Positions 21,401-30,267 are shown, counted from the stretch's first letter. The stretch: DNA of 64,000 bases from Prorocentrum cordatum (GCA_963575745.1 CAUYUJ010013847.1:274501-338500), one strand, 5' to 3'. The notes: a model not told the origin generated them from the sequence alone. Translations and numbers: made by a program.

Positions 21401-22442
21401 TGAGGCACTTATGTCGAGCTGCCGACAAAAGAACATCATTCCTACTACTAACTACAAGCTCAAGCAGCTCAGTAAGTGCCTTAGCAAGATCTGTAGGCAC
21501 GCGCCCGACAGATCGAACAATCCAGTGTGGAGGCTGAGGACGTTCGACGACCACGATGGATGGATCAACCTCCACGAGCTCGTACACGAGTTCCCTTGGA
21601 GCGACGGTATGCGGCACGACGGGTACAACCCGAAGTACGATGATGCCAATATCCTCGCCGAGACCTTCTACGGTAGGACGGTCGATCAGATGGCTGCAAT
21701 CATGATGGCGATCGTCCACGTCCGCGAGTCGGACGGAGAGGAGAAGCAGCGGTTACAGTTCAAGGTCTTGATGCGAAATTCTGGCGCAGCCGATTTGTTC
21801 ATCCGTGCTTCGCAGGGGCACTCGTGGACGCTCAAGGTCCCTTGGTCGTTGTACAAGTACACTGTACTGCACGACAACCCTGCCGGGAGACCGGCCCCAT
21901 GCCCCGATGTCGCCATTCACGGCGCACGGTGGGCAGCCTTCGAGGGCATCATGTGGATAGGCCTCTCCTGCCGCAAAGAGCACAACACCAAGAAGAAAGG
22001 AACTGGCCGTTCACACATCCACTTTGTTCCCACGCTTCAGCGTCGTGACGTGCAGAGTGGATGGGACCCTGATTCCGAGGTCATCATCTCGATTGATTGG
22101 CACCAGGCCTTAAAGGATGGGATCGAGTTCTGCTGGTCCGACAATGGTGTGCTGATCCCTGAAGGGGTCAACGGCATCATCGAGCCGTGCTACGTCAACT
22201 GTGTAGAGGAGATCGCCACCGGCAAACAGTGGCGAAACCCACACTACTTGAGCAGTCGCCGTGCACGCTGTTCCACGGCCGAGATGACGGCGCCAAGCAA
22301 ATGGAGGACGGTGGGCAATGCTAGTATTGGGTATAGGATGACTCTCTGGCGGGATGATGAGCCTCCTACGGCTTGCTGCCAGAGAGAGTTGGGAGACCAC
22401 TACCACCCAGCAACGCTGGGAAACCAGCCCGAGACCCACTAG
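18432..22442 (+). CDS. Copia-like polyprotein part: CCHC zinc knuckle, disordered linker, KptA domain (copy 1)
   Basis: A 1336-residue open frame starting MQMEGDNQRAEHLYWLLQQA. Residues about 20-75 are very basic and contain KGKGKGK. A CCHC knuckle (C-x2-C-x4-H-x4-C) follows at 18762-18803, typical of retrotransposon nucleocapsids. About 850 residues are low-complexity, Pro/Gln/Ser/Arg-rich linker. Residues about 1010-1265 match tRNA 2'-phosphotransferase (KptA/Tpt1). Compared with copy 2, a 4-bp insertion near 19028 changes frame after about 30 out-of-frame residues, so the ancestral join differed. The frame ends at TAG 22440-22442, where copy 2 reads on. Upstream gag is in another frame; how the two would be joined is not visible. 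Confidence 0.7.
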   Translation: MQMEGDNQRAEHLYWLLQQAKRRWRRFTRKPVRRARRRIRRSFKGKGKGKRGRRRLNGRGITDFLQRLSNYQYDEIFFGGKGRGKGRGETSGKGKGRRGNPRGRDGQILKCNGCDSADHLVKDCPVKGNGKGSTSEVHLGSSEPAIAYLSLQEFGAVEQIFSFGSVAWTLWTRSRRTATGSTRTTSSTSAGSTSEPSSSLTPVENGTLGNQPLSFFDWMFGNPGNIMAFESSDEDVTVEASPSEVEYILRQQSDPMPGNRPTPVYPPNYCDLMKLEAQVLAVGVPGNPHEPPGMLAPGGYGPYTVPQTLMRMHAAQAEEYPDSQQSVESGHMMLEDSDVCDDSDLLLAAFTLIVSVLPDDVQRHVWYAKGRSRQALQRAIAMREQAPPPLGWGLQAAGLQPNRAAMRNIIGQPSYVYAQLEAHAVLGDEPGPTTVPPTPGQPSGAQTPLQQGNLPVPTGPMTLFIGNPTSEVGDEDGCGLCEDETTILMMDVNGEDEEVDFDPDDSDAQPSAQEPIMPDSSQQGDLPVQDGLPTPTQETAPVPAQAMSAASSDEQARRSRSHPRLRDDPHLQGRLPREWRQAAPSEHAARRGGQLLACNDPARKTGEHSAFGQGNPIYRDGQGRSIRGGYQLATNIRRPDKEAVRRQVRAIIEERRRYRPNAACGPCSQEFQEHRPGCPVGLSDVLSPNSGSTPAKEGHPPLVPMTQEEIYAVNSRLEAMRLNDPPAQETRSPWGNPPGVSSQARAYEMTSDDEQEVQRVAAETERKRLAEERNREATRRMLLESHAEAKKPPTTPKAKSETREYRTPSGERQKNPSTRSEELGFDLQMGRPLSEVPESSTRAMPAQRPDPRQQPQDSLEIRRRQPSRSGSIASKANAFERTRYTPTPASPVATRSKSSEEGALPRGTRVPKIRSSASRETPRGNLPGAAAAASSSSGAAASSAAEAPLRGNPPEDKLRHPGDTSITSGSQELINDRRALRKLPPIRSVDEALMSSCRQKNIIPTTNYKLKQLSKCLSKICRHAPDRSNNPVWRLRTFDDHDGWINLHELVHEFPWSDGMRHDGYNPKYDDANILAETFYGRTVDQMAAIMMAIVHVRESDGEEKQRLQFKVLMRNSGAADLFIRASQGHSWTLKVPWSLYKYTVLHDNPAGRPAPCPDVAIHGARWAAFEGIMWIGLSCRKEHNTKKKGTGRSHIHFVPTLQRRDVQSGWDPDSEVIISIDWHQALKDGIEFCWSDNGVLIPEGVNGIIEPCYVNCVEEIATGKQWRNPHYLSSRRARCSTAEMTAPSKWRTVGNASIGYRMTLWRDDEPPTACCQRELGDHYHPATLGNQPETH
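18762..18803 (+). other. CCHC zinc knuckle, copy 1
   Basis: Cys-x2-Cys-x4-His-x4-Cys within LKCNGCDSADHLVKDCP, preceded by KGKGRRGNPRGRDGQ. This matches the Gag/nucleocapsid knuckle of dinoflagellate copia elements. In copy 2 the second Cys is Phe (KCNGFDS) and the first residues around His are also changed, so that copy is inactivated. Confidence 0.9.
18834..18856 (+). other. Spliced-leader-like sequence inside the polyprotein, copy 1
   Basis: TCCGAAGTCCATTTAGGCTC followed by AAG matches the 22-nt dinoflagellate spliced leader, differing by one inserted T and two substitutions by eye (its 3' part is CCATTTTGGCTCAAG; here CCATTTAGGCTCAAG). It lies directly after the zinc-knuckle segment, in frame as SEVHLGS. 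A relic leader of this kind would mark the 5' end of a trans-spliced mRNA that was reverse-transcribed. In copy 2 the same site carries the 1.47-kb insertion. Confidence 0.5.
21455..22230 (+). other. KptA/Tpt1-type RNA 2'-phosphotransferase domain, copy 1
   Basis: Family landmarks occur in order: LSKCLSKICRHAPD (the Arg-His pair), GWINLHELV (winged-helix 'GW' segment), KVLMRNSG, LFIRASQGHSW (R-x-x-QGHS NAD-binding segment), AIHGARWAAFEGI (HGT-like), GLSCRKEHN..GRSHIHFVP (Arg of the catalytic set and the HIHF strand), and IDWHQALKDGIEFCWSDNGVLIPEGVNG. KptA/Tpt1 enzymes remove an internal 2'-phosphate from RNA using NAD+. The Arg-His, Arg and Arg positions expected of active enzymes appear kept in copy 1. 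The domain contains one of the micro-palindromes (21882-21895). Confidence 0.85.
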
Positions 22443-23471
22443 ATCCTCATGATCAACGAGAGTGAGTCGGGGAGTGCGGCTCCAAGCCGTGCTCCAAGCC
22501 AAGGGCCTAGTGCCATATCTTGGCAGGTCTTCAGCACCTCAGATCTTGATCAGATCGCGGCGGCTCTGAATCCTGAGCAGGTGGAACAGCTAGCGGACAG
22601 ACTTTACCAACAGGACCCCTGGGCCGCAGGTCAGGGGGCTATGTCCGCGATGGTGACACGCAACCGCCAGGCTGTGCAGGGAAACCTGCCCGTCAACGGA
22701 ATCAGGAGCGATATCCCCAAGCCGCAGGGAGACCCGCAAACATTTGGCCGCATCTTCGGAGAGCCAGCCCGATTCGAGCAGATGCCAGGGAGACCATCAC
22801 ATAGCATGCACACGCCGAGGGGCATGACACCAGTGGCGTCAACGCCAGCGCAGTCTCCATTCGGGACTCCTGGGCGCTCTGCCCCGAATGGCACTCTCAT
22901 GGAGCGAATTGCTGCGGCCAGAGCTGAGTATGGTACAGCTCTTTTGGGCATGATGCCACCGGGCACGCCATCAAGTTTGCGGGGGAACCTGCCTGGCACT
23001 CCGGTACAGCACCGACCTCTAGCCGACCAGAACATCGCTACTGGAGTGCCTGATGACTACCGCACACGGGTGGCGGCCGCGATACAACAGGTGCAGAGCC
23101 ACAACCTGCCCCTCCCGAGCGGTCAGAGGTGGAGGCCAGCATGGTCTTGGGAGCCGGAGGGTCCGAATCCATGCGACCCTGCGCGGCAACGAGCCTTTAT
23201 CCCGGCCTTCAATGCTCATCCGAGCATGGCCCAAGGCCAGAGGCCAGCACCTGCTCCAATGGATCCGCCACTGTACCCAGACGGGTCCACAGTCCCGAAC
23301 AGATTTGTTCGCGAGACGGCGGATCAGTTCCATAGCCTCACGAATGTGCTGCAGCGACTCATGCCTGCACCGACGATGCCAGATGTGGCCGTCCAGCCTA
23401 CTGCCCATTCGATATCATCAGGCAGTAGGGGAGTGCCAGATGACATCAGGCAGACGTACCACATTCAATAG
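22443..23471 (+). CDS. Polyprotein continuation, Pro/Gln-rich linker (copy 1)
   Basis: Same frame as the KptA segment, separated only by the TAG at 22440-22442. In copy 2 the equivalent codons are TAC CAG and the frame is continuous (ETYQILMINESESG). The first ATG is at 22449. The segment is low-complexity (repeated GNLP, GDPQ, Pro, Gln) with a short possible helix LDQIAAALNPEQVEQLADRLY. It ends at TAG 23469-23471, shared by both copies. No enzymatic domain is recognised. It is probably linker within the ancestral polyprotein rather than a separate gene. Confidence 0.55.
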   Translation: MLMINESESGSAAPSRAPSQGPSAISWQVFSTSDLDQIAAALNPEQVEQLADRLYQQDPWAAGQGAMSAMVTRNRQAVQGNLPVNGIRSDIPKPQGDPQTFGRIFGEPARFEQMPGRPSHSMHTPRGMTPVASTPAQSPFGTPGRSAPNGTLMERIAAARAEYGTALLGMMPPGTPSSLRGNLPGTPVQHRPLADQNIATGVPDDYRTRVAAAIQQVQSHNLPLPSGQRWRPAWSWEPEGPNPCDPARQRAFIPAFNAHPSMAQGQRPAPAPMDPPLYPDGSTVPNRFVRETADQFHSLTNVLQRLMPAPTMPDVAVQPTAHSISSGSRGVPDDIRQTYHIQ

Positions 23472-24380
23472 GCGTGTTTCAGACGCCGGCAGGCGGTGCA
23501 GAGTGTACGTGACCAAGCACGCGCAGCAGCACTTGAGGTCATGAGGAGCAGGGGCTCGCCCATGCGAGGGAACTCGCCAGCTGTGTCGCCCGCAGCCTCC
23601 ACAGCGGCAGCTGCTCCAGCAGTGGCTGCCACCGCGCCGGAGGCACAGGCGCCCGCAGGAGATCCTCCAGCTGCCTTCCTGGACTCTGACACAGTTCTGG
23701 AGCGGCAGAGGCGAGTGTATCCTAGGGCGGCAGACGTTGAGATTTATACTGGGATGGAAGACACCTGTGCGGTACGCCTCGAGGAGTTTATGCCGAGGGA
23801 GAGCATCTACCGTTTGAGGTGCAACCATCTGTTCCACGAGGAGTGCTGGAACTCGAATGTGGTGGGCCATGTTGCGAACCAGCGAGGAGGAGATCCTCGG
23901 CAACCAGTATGTGCTATCTGCCGAGCGCCAGGCATCATAGCGTCGTCGTTCCCATGGACCGGCTCCGTCACTCAGGCTCTTGAACAGGCAGCGAGGGAGT
24001 TGCGAGAGCTGAGGGGCATGGTGGAGGAAATGACGGCCAGTATGCTGGACAGGCAGGCAGCACTGCCCCAGCAGCGGGGAAACCCGCCAGAGGAGGTGAG
24101 GGCGCCGATGGAGACGGGATACTTCGACCAACTTATCCCGATGACAGCGCCTCAGCAGGGAAACCTGCCCAATGCTCCACCTGTGCCGATCCCTCCAACT
24201 CACTACGAGCCTGGAATCGGGCACGTGGCTCCTCCGATGTCACCCCAGAGCGGGGGTGGGCCCGAGCTGCCACTGGACCCTGAACAGCTGCGTGAGCTGC
24301 GTGTTCGCCACTTCCAGGCCCAGATGGACAACGCACGCACCACGTTCATGCTGGACGCCGACAATCCTGAGAGCGAGTAG
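23472..24380 (+). CDS. Polyprotein continuation with RING-H2-like finger (copy 1)
   Basis: Again in the same frame as the two preceding segments. An Ala/Pro-rich stretch leads into a RING-H2-type finger (23766-23921). After it come a possible coiled segment (EQAARELRELRGMVEEMTAS) and a disordered tail with RGNPPEEV and QQGNLPNAPP. The frame ends at TAG 24378-24380. RING-H2 fingers usually act in ubiquitin ligases; here the finger lies in a retroelement-like frame, so its role is open. Confidence 0.6.
   Translation, partial: ACFRRRQAVQSVRDQARAAALEVMRSRGSPMRGNSPAVSPAASTAAAAPAVAATAPEAQAPAGDPPAAFLDSDTVLERQRRVYPRAADVEIYTGMEDTCAVRLEEFMPRESIYRLRCNHLFHEECWNSNVVGHVANQRGGDPRQPVCAICRAPGIIASSFPWTGSVTQALEQAARELRELRGMVEEMTASMLDRQAALPQQRGNPPEEVRAPMETGYFDQLIPMTAPQQGNLPNAPPVPIPPTHYEPGIGHVAPPMSPQSGGGPELPLDPEQLRELRVRHFQAQMDNARTTFMLDADNPESE
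23766..23921 (+). other. RING-H2 finger, copy 1, second ligand lost
   Basis: Ligand order is C-x2-[R]-...-C-x-H-x2-H-x2-C-...-C-x2-C: CAVRLEEF, then CNHLFHEECW, then CAIC. The second zinc ligand is Arg (CGC) in copy 1 but Cys (TGC) in copy 2 (CAVCLEEF). Copy 1 has therefore lost a ligand by a single T-to-C change. Confidence 0.85.
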
Positions 24381-24824
24381 TTTGACCTCTCAGATCCTTC
24401 GGTGGCGACAGCGGCAACAGCAACCAGGGCCATCGAACTCTCAGCCACGAATACTGAGTTCGACGAGTGGTTGCAGTACAGGGATCACCTCACGAATGAT
24501 GTATTACAAGACATTGCCCTTCATTCATACCTGACACTGACATCTGTTCACCACTCGTGAACAGTATACCAACATACGCGATGAGTATGCTAACTGGCGG
24601 GAGGAACAGGGCGTTCACGCCCAGGACGTGTCGTACTTCCAGTACATCGACCTGGCACGTATGGCCGCAGGAAGGCCAAGTGCCAGCGAGATGCGGGGAA
24701 ACCCGCCAGGAGGTACGATCGAGATGCGGGGAATCCCGCCAGACAGCGCAGCCGGCGCATCAGAGACGGTGCACATCAAGCAGCCGAGCAGGACGTTTCT
24801 GGAGGACGGCGGAAGTTCGATCAA
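24381..24824 (+). pseudogene. Remnant 3' continuation of the polyprotein between the two copies
   Basis: After the TAG at 24378-24380 the frame can be followed (FDLSDPSVATAATATRAIEL...EWLQYRDHLTND), then shifts near 24545 into REQYTNIRDEYANWREEQGVHAQDVSYFQYIDLARMAAG and RGNPPGGTIEMRGIPP. Two more micro-palindromes lie here (24693, 24726). At 24825 it joins the start of copy 2. No copia protease or integrase is recognisable, so the element is cut short here. Confidence 0.5.
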
Positions 24825-24894
24825 CTCGAGTATGCGTCGCTGTCGGGATGCCCCAGACGCATACGAGCCTTGGTCGGACCGTCCAGTGGAGCGC

Positions 24895-25610
24895 CTGAAG
24901 GATCTACGGAAAGGGAGAGGTTAAGCTCGACCGCCCACACGCCACGCTTCAGGCTGGCTAGGCCACAGGCTACCTGCGTAGCAGGAAATAAGAACCCCAA
25001 AGCCGGAACCCAACGCCAGCGGGAGCGCAAGATCCCCCATGAACCTAGGAAAACCTAAGAAAACGCTGCCAGGGGCTCTCCAGGCGCTCCCAGCGCGCCT
25101 GGGCGCGCTCCCAGGCGCTCCCCAGGCGCTCCCACGCGTCCCAGAGGCCCCCCAAGCGCTCCCAGGGGGTCCTCAGCGCGGGAACCTGGCGCGCGCGCGA
25201 GCCGCGGAGCGTCCGGCGAACTGGTCCCCGTTGTCGTGGCGCAACAGGATCCCCTCTGAGATTGAAGCATATGCGTAATTTTACCGCAATATGCGCTCGC
25301 CAGCGCGCCTGCGCACCGAAAAGGAGCGCGCAGGCGCGGTTCTGGCGTCGCCGCCGTAATTCAGCGATAAGGAATACACTCGACGGCCGGACGGCCGGCC
25401 GGCCGGCCGGCTGACGCACGCGACGCGCTGCCTGGTGCGTCGCATCCCAGGCCCGCCCCCTCGAGCTCCCCCTCCCACCATCCGAGACAAAGCGCTGCGC
25501 GTGCGCCACCGCGCAGAATCGTTCCTGCGAGAATCGGAAAAGGTCGCCCGGTCGGGCGTCCCCCAACGCGCGAACGAACCCCGGAGACTCTTTCCATATA
25601 TTCTCCAGGC
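24895..25610. mobile_element. Left part of the inverted-repeat element, copy 2
   Basis: The left arm is fuller than in copy 1 (it keeps the GCCACAGGCTACCTGCGTAG stretch). The right arm and about 570 bp of interior are missing: copy 1 sequence after GGAGACTCT and before the TTCCGTAGATTCTCCAGGCG box is gone. Only one of the two internal direct repeats remains. Confidence 0.55.
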
Positions 25611-25779
25611 GCGGAATCCTTAACCTTTAGCCCTAGCAAGCGGGTTCCCTACAACCGCCTACATCCCCTGGGGCTCCAAACCTATGAAAATACAGCATGC
25701 GGCGCCCTTTCGGCCGTCCGTGGGGCCGCAAACCATATGAACATACAGCATGCGGCGTCCTTTCGGCTGGCGCACGTCC

Positions 25780-26040
25780 CAGGCGCTCACAAGCGCTCCC
25801 AGGCGCTCCAAGGCGCTCCCAAGCGCTCCCAGGCGTTCCAAGCGCTCCCAGGCGCTACCAGGCGGTACCAGGCGCTCCCAAGCGTTTCCAGGCGCTCCCA
25901 AGCGCTCCCAGGCGCTCCCAGGAGCTTCAGGCGGTCCCCGGCGCTTTCGGCACGTTCCCAAGCGCTCCCAAGCGCTCCCAGGCGCATGGCGCTCCCAGGC
26001 GCTCCCAGGCGCTCCCACGCGCTCCCTGGCGCGCCCAGCA
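25780..26040. repeat. Decamer array GCGCTCCCAG, copy 2
   Basis: Same family and flanks as 8684-8960 with several units fewer, as expected for slippage in a short tandem repeat. Confidence 0.9.
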
Positions 26041-26045
26041 TGCTC

Positions 26046-29000
26046 TCAGGCGCCGCCCACCCCCGCCCTGCCCGCTTTGGGCCCAGGCCTAGGGTGGATC
26101 GGCTGCGGGGCGGGCGCCGCGTTGGAGCGGAACGCCGTCTGCCACTGTGACTTCGTGAGCTTGTTGTGATGCCTGACCATGATGTCCGTCATGAAGTACT
26201 GGTCGGGCTCATCGAGGCAGTAGGTACGCGGCATCCGCAGCCACGGCCCTGAGTCCTCGCTGCTGGCGGGGGGCGTGCATACGAAGCGGATGCGATCCCA
26301 GGTGGGGTTTTCGTCCCCCATGAGCTCCAACATGCGCGCCCTCTTCATGCGCAGCTCCTCACACCAGCGGCCTCGAAGCCCCGCCCATATGCCGAAGATG
26401 ATGTTGGGCGGCCACGCGTACTCCGCCTCGTCGTTGAGGCTGAGCAGGTGGTCTGCGGCTCTGATCTGCTGGTCGTAGTGTTCCTGGCCGTAGAAGCACG
26501 CCGAAGCCCACGACTCCCGCTTGGCGTCCTGAAGCCAGTGCTGGGGCGTAGACGCATGCGTTGGCCTTGCCTCGAGCTTGTAGTCCTTCGGCGGCACGTA
26601 GTTGTCCATGTCGGCCTCAGTCGTCTTCGGGAAATTTGCGCAGCTGAGGCAGTTGTCCGGCAGGTGGATCTGATCACGCCCGCCGTGCTGGAATGCCGCG
26701 AGGCCATTCGCGATGCTGCTCGTGATGTCCGTAGGGAACTTGATCGACCGGAAAAGCGGCCGAGAGTTCTGAATTACGGACCTCCGCGCATGGAACGCGT
26801 CCTTCCCCAGCAGCCCTGGACACAACGTGACAGTATAGTAGTAGTCGCAGGCTCTCGCCATAAACGTGAGCTGCTCCTCCACGCGCCCGATGCTGGCCGA
26901 AGTACCCTTGGCTGCGCCTCTGGACTCCTCCGGGCGTAGTCGGGCTGGCCCCTCCTGTTCCGAAGAACGCACTCGAGTTGAAGCTGACCTGCGCCTCCTG
27001 CCGCGGGGGCGGCCTCTGACCGAAGCCTAGGAAGCCCAAGCCCGGCGGGGGCCCGGCTGGGGACGGCCTCGGCGGGGCCGCTGGGCCCGCTTGCCCGCCC
27101 CCTGCGGGCCAGGGCGGCGCCGCCGCCCTCTGCCCCCCGACGGCCGCCTCGTGACCGTCGTAGGGTGTGTAGGCGGGTGGCGGCGCGGAGGGCCCCTCCG
27201 TCCCTCCTGGGGATTGGCCTCCTTCTCCTCCTCGAGCTCCATGCTCCACACCTCACGGCGCCCTCCAAGGAGACTAGCGCCCACCTCGCTGACACCTCCC
27301 CCGTGCGTCGCGTCGGCCGCCTCGATGAGCTCTGCGAGCAACTCGTGCCTGCCCATGCCGCTCTCGGACGAGGCCCCTCTGGAGATGAGCATCGACCTCG
27401 GGTCCTGGCTCCGCTGGTCCTCATCAGCCCTCCTCAGCTTCGCGTCGAAGTCCGACCGCGCCTCTCTCCTCGTCGGGGTAGTGCTGCGGCTCCTGGACTG
27501 CGCCCGCTTGGCGAGGTGATGGCGACTGCGGTCCTTGCTGAGCGCTATGGCGGATGTTGGGCTCAAGACGTCCCCCCGGTAGTTCGTGCCATCGCCGTGG
27601 TCCGAGAGCCGCAGCGCTGCGCCGGTGCGCCAGCAGATGGCGGGGGGCTGGGCCCCCACGAACTCGTCGAGCAGCTCTGGCCTCGGGGCCGAGATGGCGC
27701 CATCCGGGATGGAGAAGACCAGCCCCAAGCCGACCGCCTCCACGTCCGTCCGCGGTTCGCCGTCGTTGCAGTAGCCTGGCCGACGAAGCGCGCTGGGAAG
27801 CTGTAGCGCGCATCCCGCTCGTGCTCCGCGTCGGCCAGTGGATCCCGTGCATGTAGCAGCCACGCAGCCTCAACCTCAGCCTTGGCGGGGCTGCCTTTGC
27901 GGCCTGAGGCCCCTGGGGGGCGGCGAGCTGCTCGATCCTCGTCCCTCCTCTCCGGCTCCTTACTGCTTGACCGCCGATCCCGAGCTTCATCCTCCTGGTG
28001 AGGCGTGGCTGAGCGGCTGCACCAGCCCACCGTCCGATCGGCTGCGTGGGCCGCGCATAGTGAGAAGCCATCCTTTGCGACCACGTGTGCGCGATGACAC
28101 TGCGAGCGTGTGCACCTCCGCGCCGCCGCCTGGCTCTCGTAGGTGCCCGCGTGATGAGCACATGCCCGGAAGGCCCGGGTACCTCCCACCTCCTGCATCT
28201 CGCGCGCGTCGGATACCGCCGTGTCCTCGACCAGCATGAAGACCGGATCCTGCCTGGCTGTGTCCCGGCAGCACGCGGCGCTCAGGACTTGGGTGCCGTC
28301 CTTGGTGACGTGCGCCACTTGATCTGCCTGACAGACGTCCACGCTGGGCTCTGACTCGGTCTCCGAGTTGGGGTCCATCTCCTCGGCTTTGCTGGGCGGC
28401 TGCCCCAGCTTGGGGTGCCTGAACCTCCGCTTGGCGCAGCGCCGAAACAGCCTCCTGCCCGCTCTGCCCACTCCGCGACATACCCAGGAGCAGCACAACC
28501 AGCTGCCAATCCTAGCACGTCCCGCTGGGGAAAGCTTAGCCAAGTCCGCCACGTTGACCGGGGAGCTGTGGGCCACGACGCACGAGGAGCAGACGTGAAC
28601 CATTGGCATGTCTCCGGCGGGGAGGGTGCAAGGCGAGGCCGCACACAGATGCACAAAGCCGATCCCCTCGTTGTCCCGAGTTTCCTCCAGGTCGGCCTTC
28701 AGGTGGCGATGGGAGCTTGTACACGTAGCCGTGACGCGTGATGCGGCCGCCCTTCAGCGGCCCCTGTTCGAGCCTGGCAACAGAGCCCCCCGACTGGATG
28801 ATAAGGTCGTTAGCCATCATCTTCTCGGCTCCCCCCCCCCTCGCCCGAACCTCGGTCACGGGCCGTGCCAGTGGAGAACCTCCGCTGAGTTGACGTCGAG
28901 CGCCAACTTCACGTCGTGCCCTGTCTTGCTGCCCTGCGCGAAACCTGGAAGCGTCGCCAGCAGAAGCGACGCGTAGCTCCGTGCTGTCTTCAGGAACCAG

Positions 29001-30004
29001 ACGAGGAAGCTCACGGCCGAGCCGAGGACCGTCGCGACACCTAGAGCTGCCAATCCCATGGCTGCCCACTGCAACCTCGCCCAATAGGCGCCGAGCAGGT
29101 AGCCGCCCATGGAGTCGACCAGTCCCATGATGAACGCGATCAGCTGGTGGAGGAACGCGCCCAGGGTGTACCCCAGTCTCTCCCCCAGCCAGTTGAGCGC
29201 CGCCTCCACCAAGGAGTTGACCCGCTCCATCGAGAAAAGCACTCCGCCTGGTGCCGCGTCCGAGGTCGAGATGGGGGCGCTGGATGGCTCACTGCCATTG
29301 TCCGTCAGGTTACCTGCTCCTCTCCGCCCCTCGGGCGGTGGAGGCGGTGGACCTGGCCCGGACGCCTGCGCCTCCATGGCCTCCTCCTGCCTTCGCGCCT
29401 TCTTCGTCTTCGCGCGCCCGGGCGTGGATGCCTTACTCGCCGCCTCAACCTCTGGCCGCGCCGCCTCATCCCGCTGCGCGGTGTCCTCCTTCTCCGCTTC
29501 GCCAGCCCTGTTCTCCTCGAGGCCCCTGGGCACGCGAGGTGGAACTTGCGATGCTGGCGCAGGCGCCGACCCCGCAGGAGCACAGTCGGCGTAGTAGTAA
29601 TAGTAGTAGACGAAGTATTCGCTCGAGCTCTCATCTCCTCGATGTGAGCGCCGGCCCGGACCGGCCGTGGCTGGCGGCGGGTCCGTGGCCTGGGGCTCGT
29701 CGGGCGCAGGGTGCGCCGCGGTTGCCGGTGGCCCTGGGGGCGCCGCCACCGCTGGCATCTCGTCACTGCTCCTCTCATCACAGCTGGCGGCGCCAGACGC
29801 ACTTGAGTCCGCTCGCTGCCCCTCATCCTCTGCATCATCTGGCCCCGCACGCTCGTGGCTTCCATCCTCGGACCCCGTCATCGTAGCCGAGGCGTGGGCC
29901 GTCGCGTACCAGCTCACGCCGAATGATGCGTCCAACCAAGTCACGAGTGCGCCCGCTGCGAGGGCGAGAGTGCACTCGAGGCCGTGCAAGGGCCGCATTG
30001 CCAC
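26046..30004 (-). pseudogene. Broken minus-strand gene of unknown function, copy 2
   Basis: Same order of segments as 8975-12943. Here the C-terminal 308 residues are one open frame (26972 down to 26046). It includes VEEQLTFMARACDYYYTVTLCPGLLGKDAFHARRS upstream of PPKDYKLEARP, so copy 2 keeps the frame that copy 1 lost near 9650. The membrane-helix segment is near 29215-28985. A 21-bp in-frame deletion removes FRGIEEE relative to copy 1. Frame breaks shared with copy 1 remain, so the gene was already damaged, or had introns I cannot place, before duplication. Possible introns are an alternative explanation for some frame changes. Confidence 0.6.
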
Positions 30005-30267
30005 CGCCCAGCGCCAGCCCTGGCCTGGCGCCCCACCCCCTGCAGCGCCCCTCGCTGCTCCTCCTCCGGCGCCTGGCCGCCCCAGCGGCCGGGGCGGGCG
30101 AGGAGCCGTGAGAGGGCGAGCGTGCTATGGCCGCGCCCGCCCACCTCCAGAAGGGCTGCGCGGCCCAGCAGGGCCACGCTTGAGCAAATAGTGCGGAACA
30201 GGAGAGACAGGCAGAGACGGGCGCGAGGCAGAGACAGGACAGGGGAGAGGGGCTGCGCCAGGCTGGG

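Larger units (their letters stand above)
7205..24350. repeat. Large direct repeat, copy 1 (~17.1 kb)
   Basis: Near-identical to 24825-42889. Homology starts at CTCGAGT(A/G)TGCGTCGC (7205 and 24825) and stops after CCACGTTCATG (24350 and about 42889). Copy 1 has about 570 bp near 7927-8497 that copy 2 lacks, and lacks the 1.47-kb insertion of copy 2. The 24351-24824 segment between the copies continues the copy 1 polyprotein, so the arrangement looks like a tandem array cut at both ends. Confidence 0.93.
17293..24739 (+). repeat. Family of ~22 micro-palindromes with mostly GNRA loops, copy 1
   Basis: Each is a 5-bp stem closing a 4-base loop. Starts: 17293, 17332, 17395, 18255, 18722, 19052, 19199, 19781, 19997, 20630, 21197, 21278, 21882, 22415, 22676, 22724 (one mismatch), 22979, 23564, 24074, 24155, 24693, 24726. 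Each spans 14 bases. Arms seen are GCTCG, GCGGG, GCGCG, GCTGG, GCCTG, GCAGG, GTGGG, GCCGG and GCGAG with their complements, some with G-T wobble. Loops are GAAA, GAGA, GCAA or GGAA, plus one GAAT. All but 18255 lie in one codon phase, giving x-G-N/D-x-P. Confidence 0.85.

Noticed and set aside
22440-24380. TAG reassigned to an amino acid
   Set aside because: The copies differ at most of these codons, and the gene blocks at 45.9-54.9 kb have no in-frame TAG, so decay is simpler.
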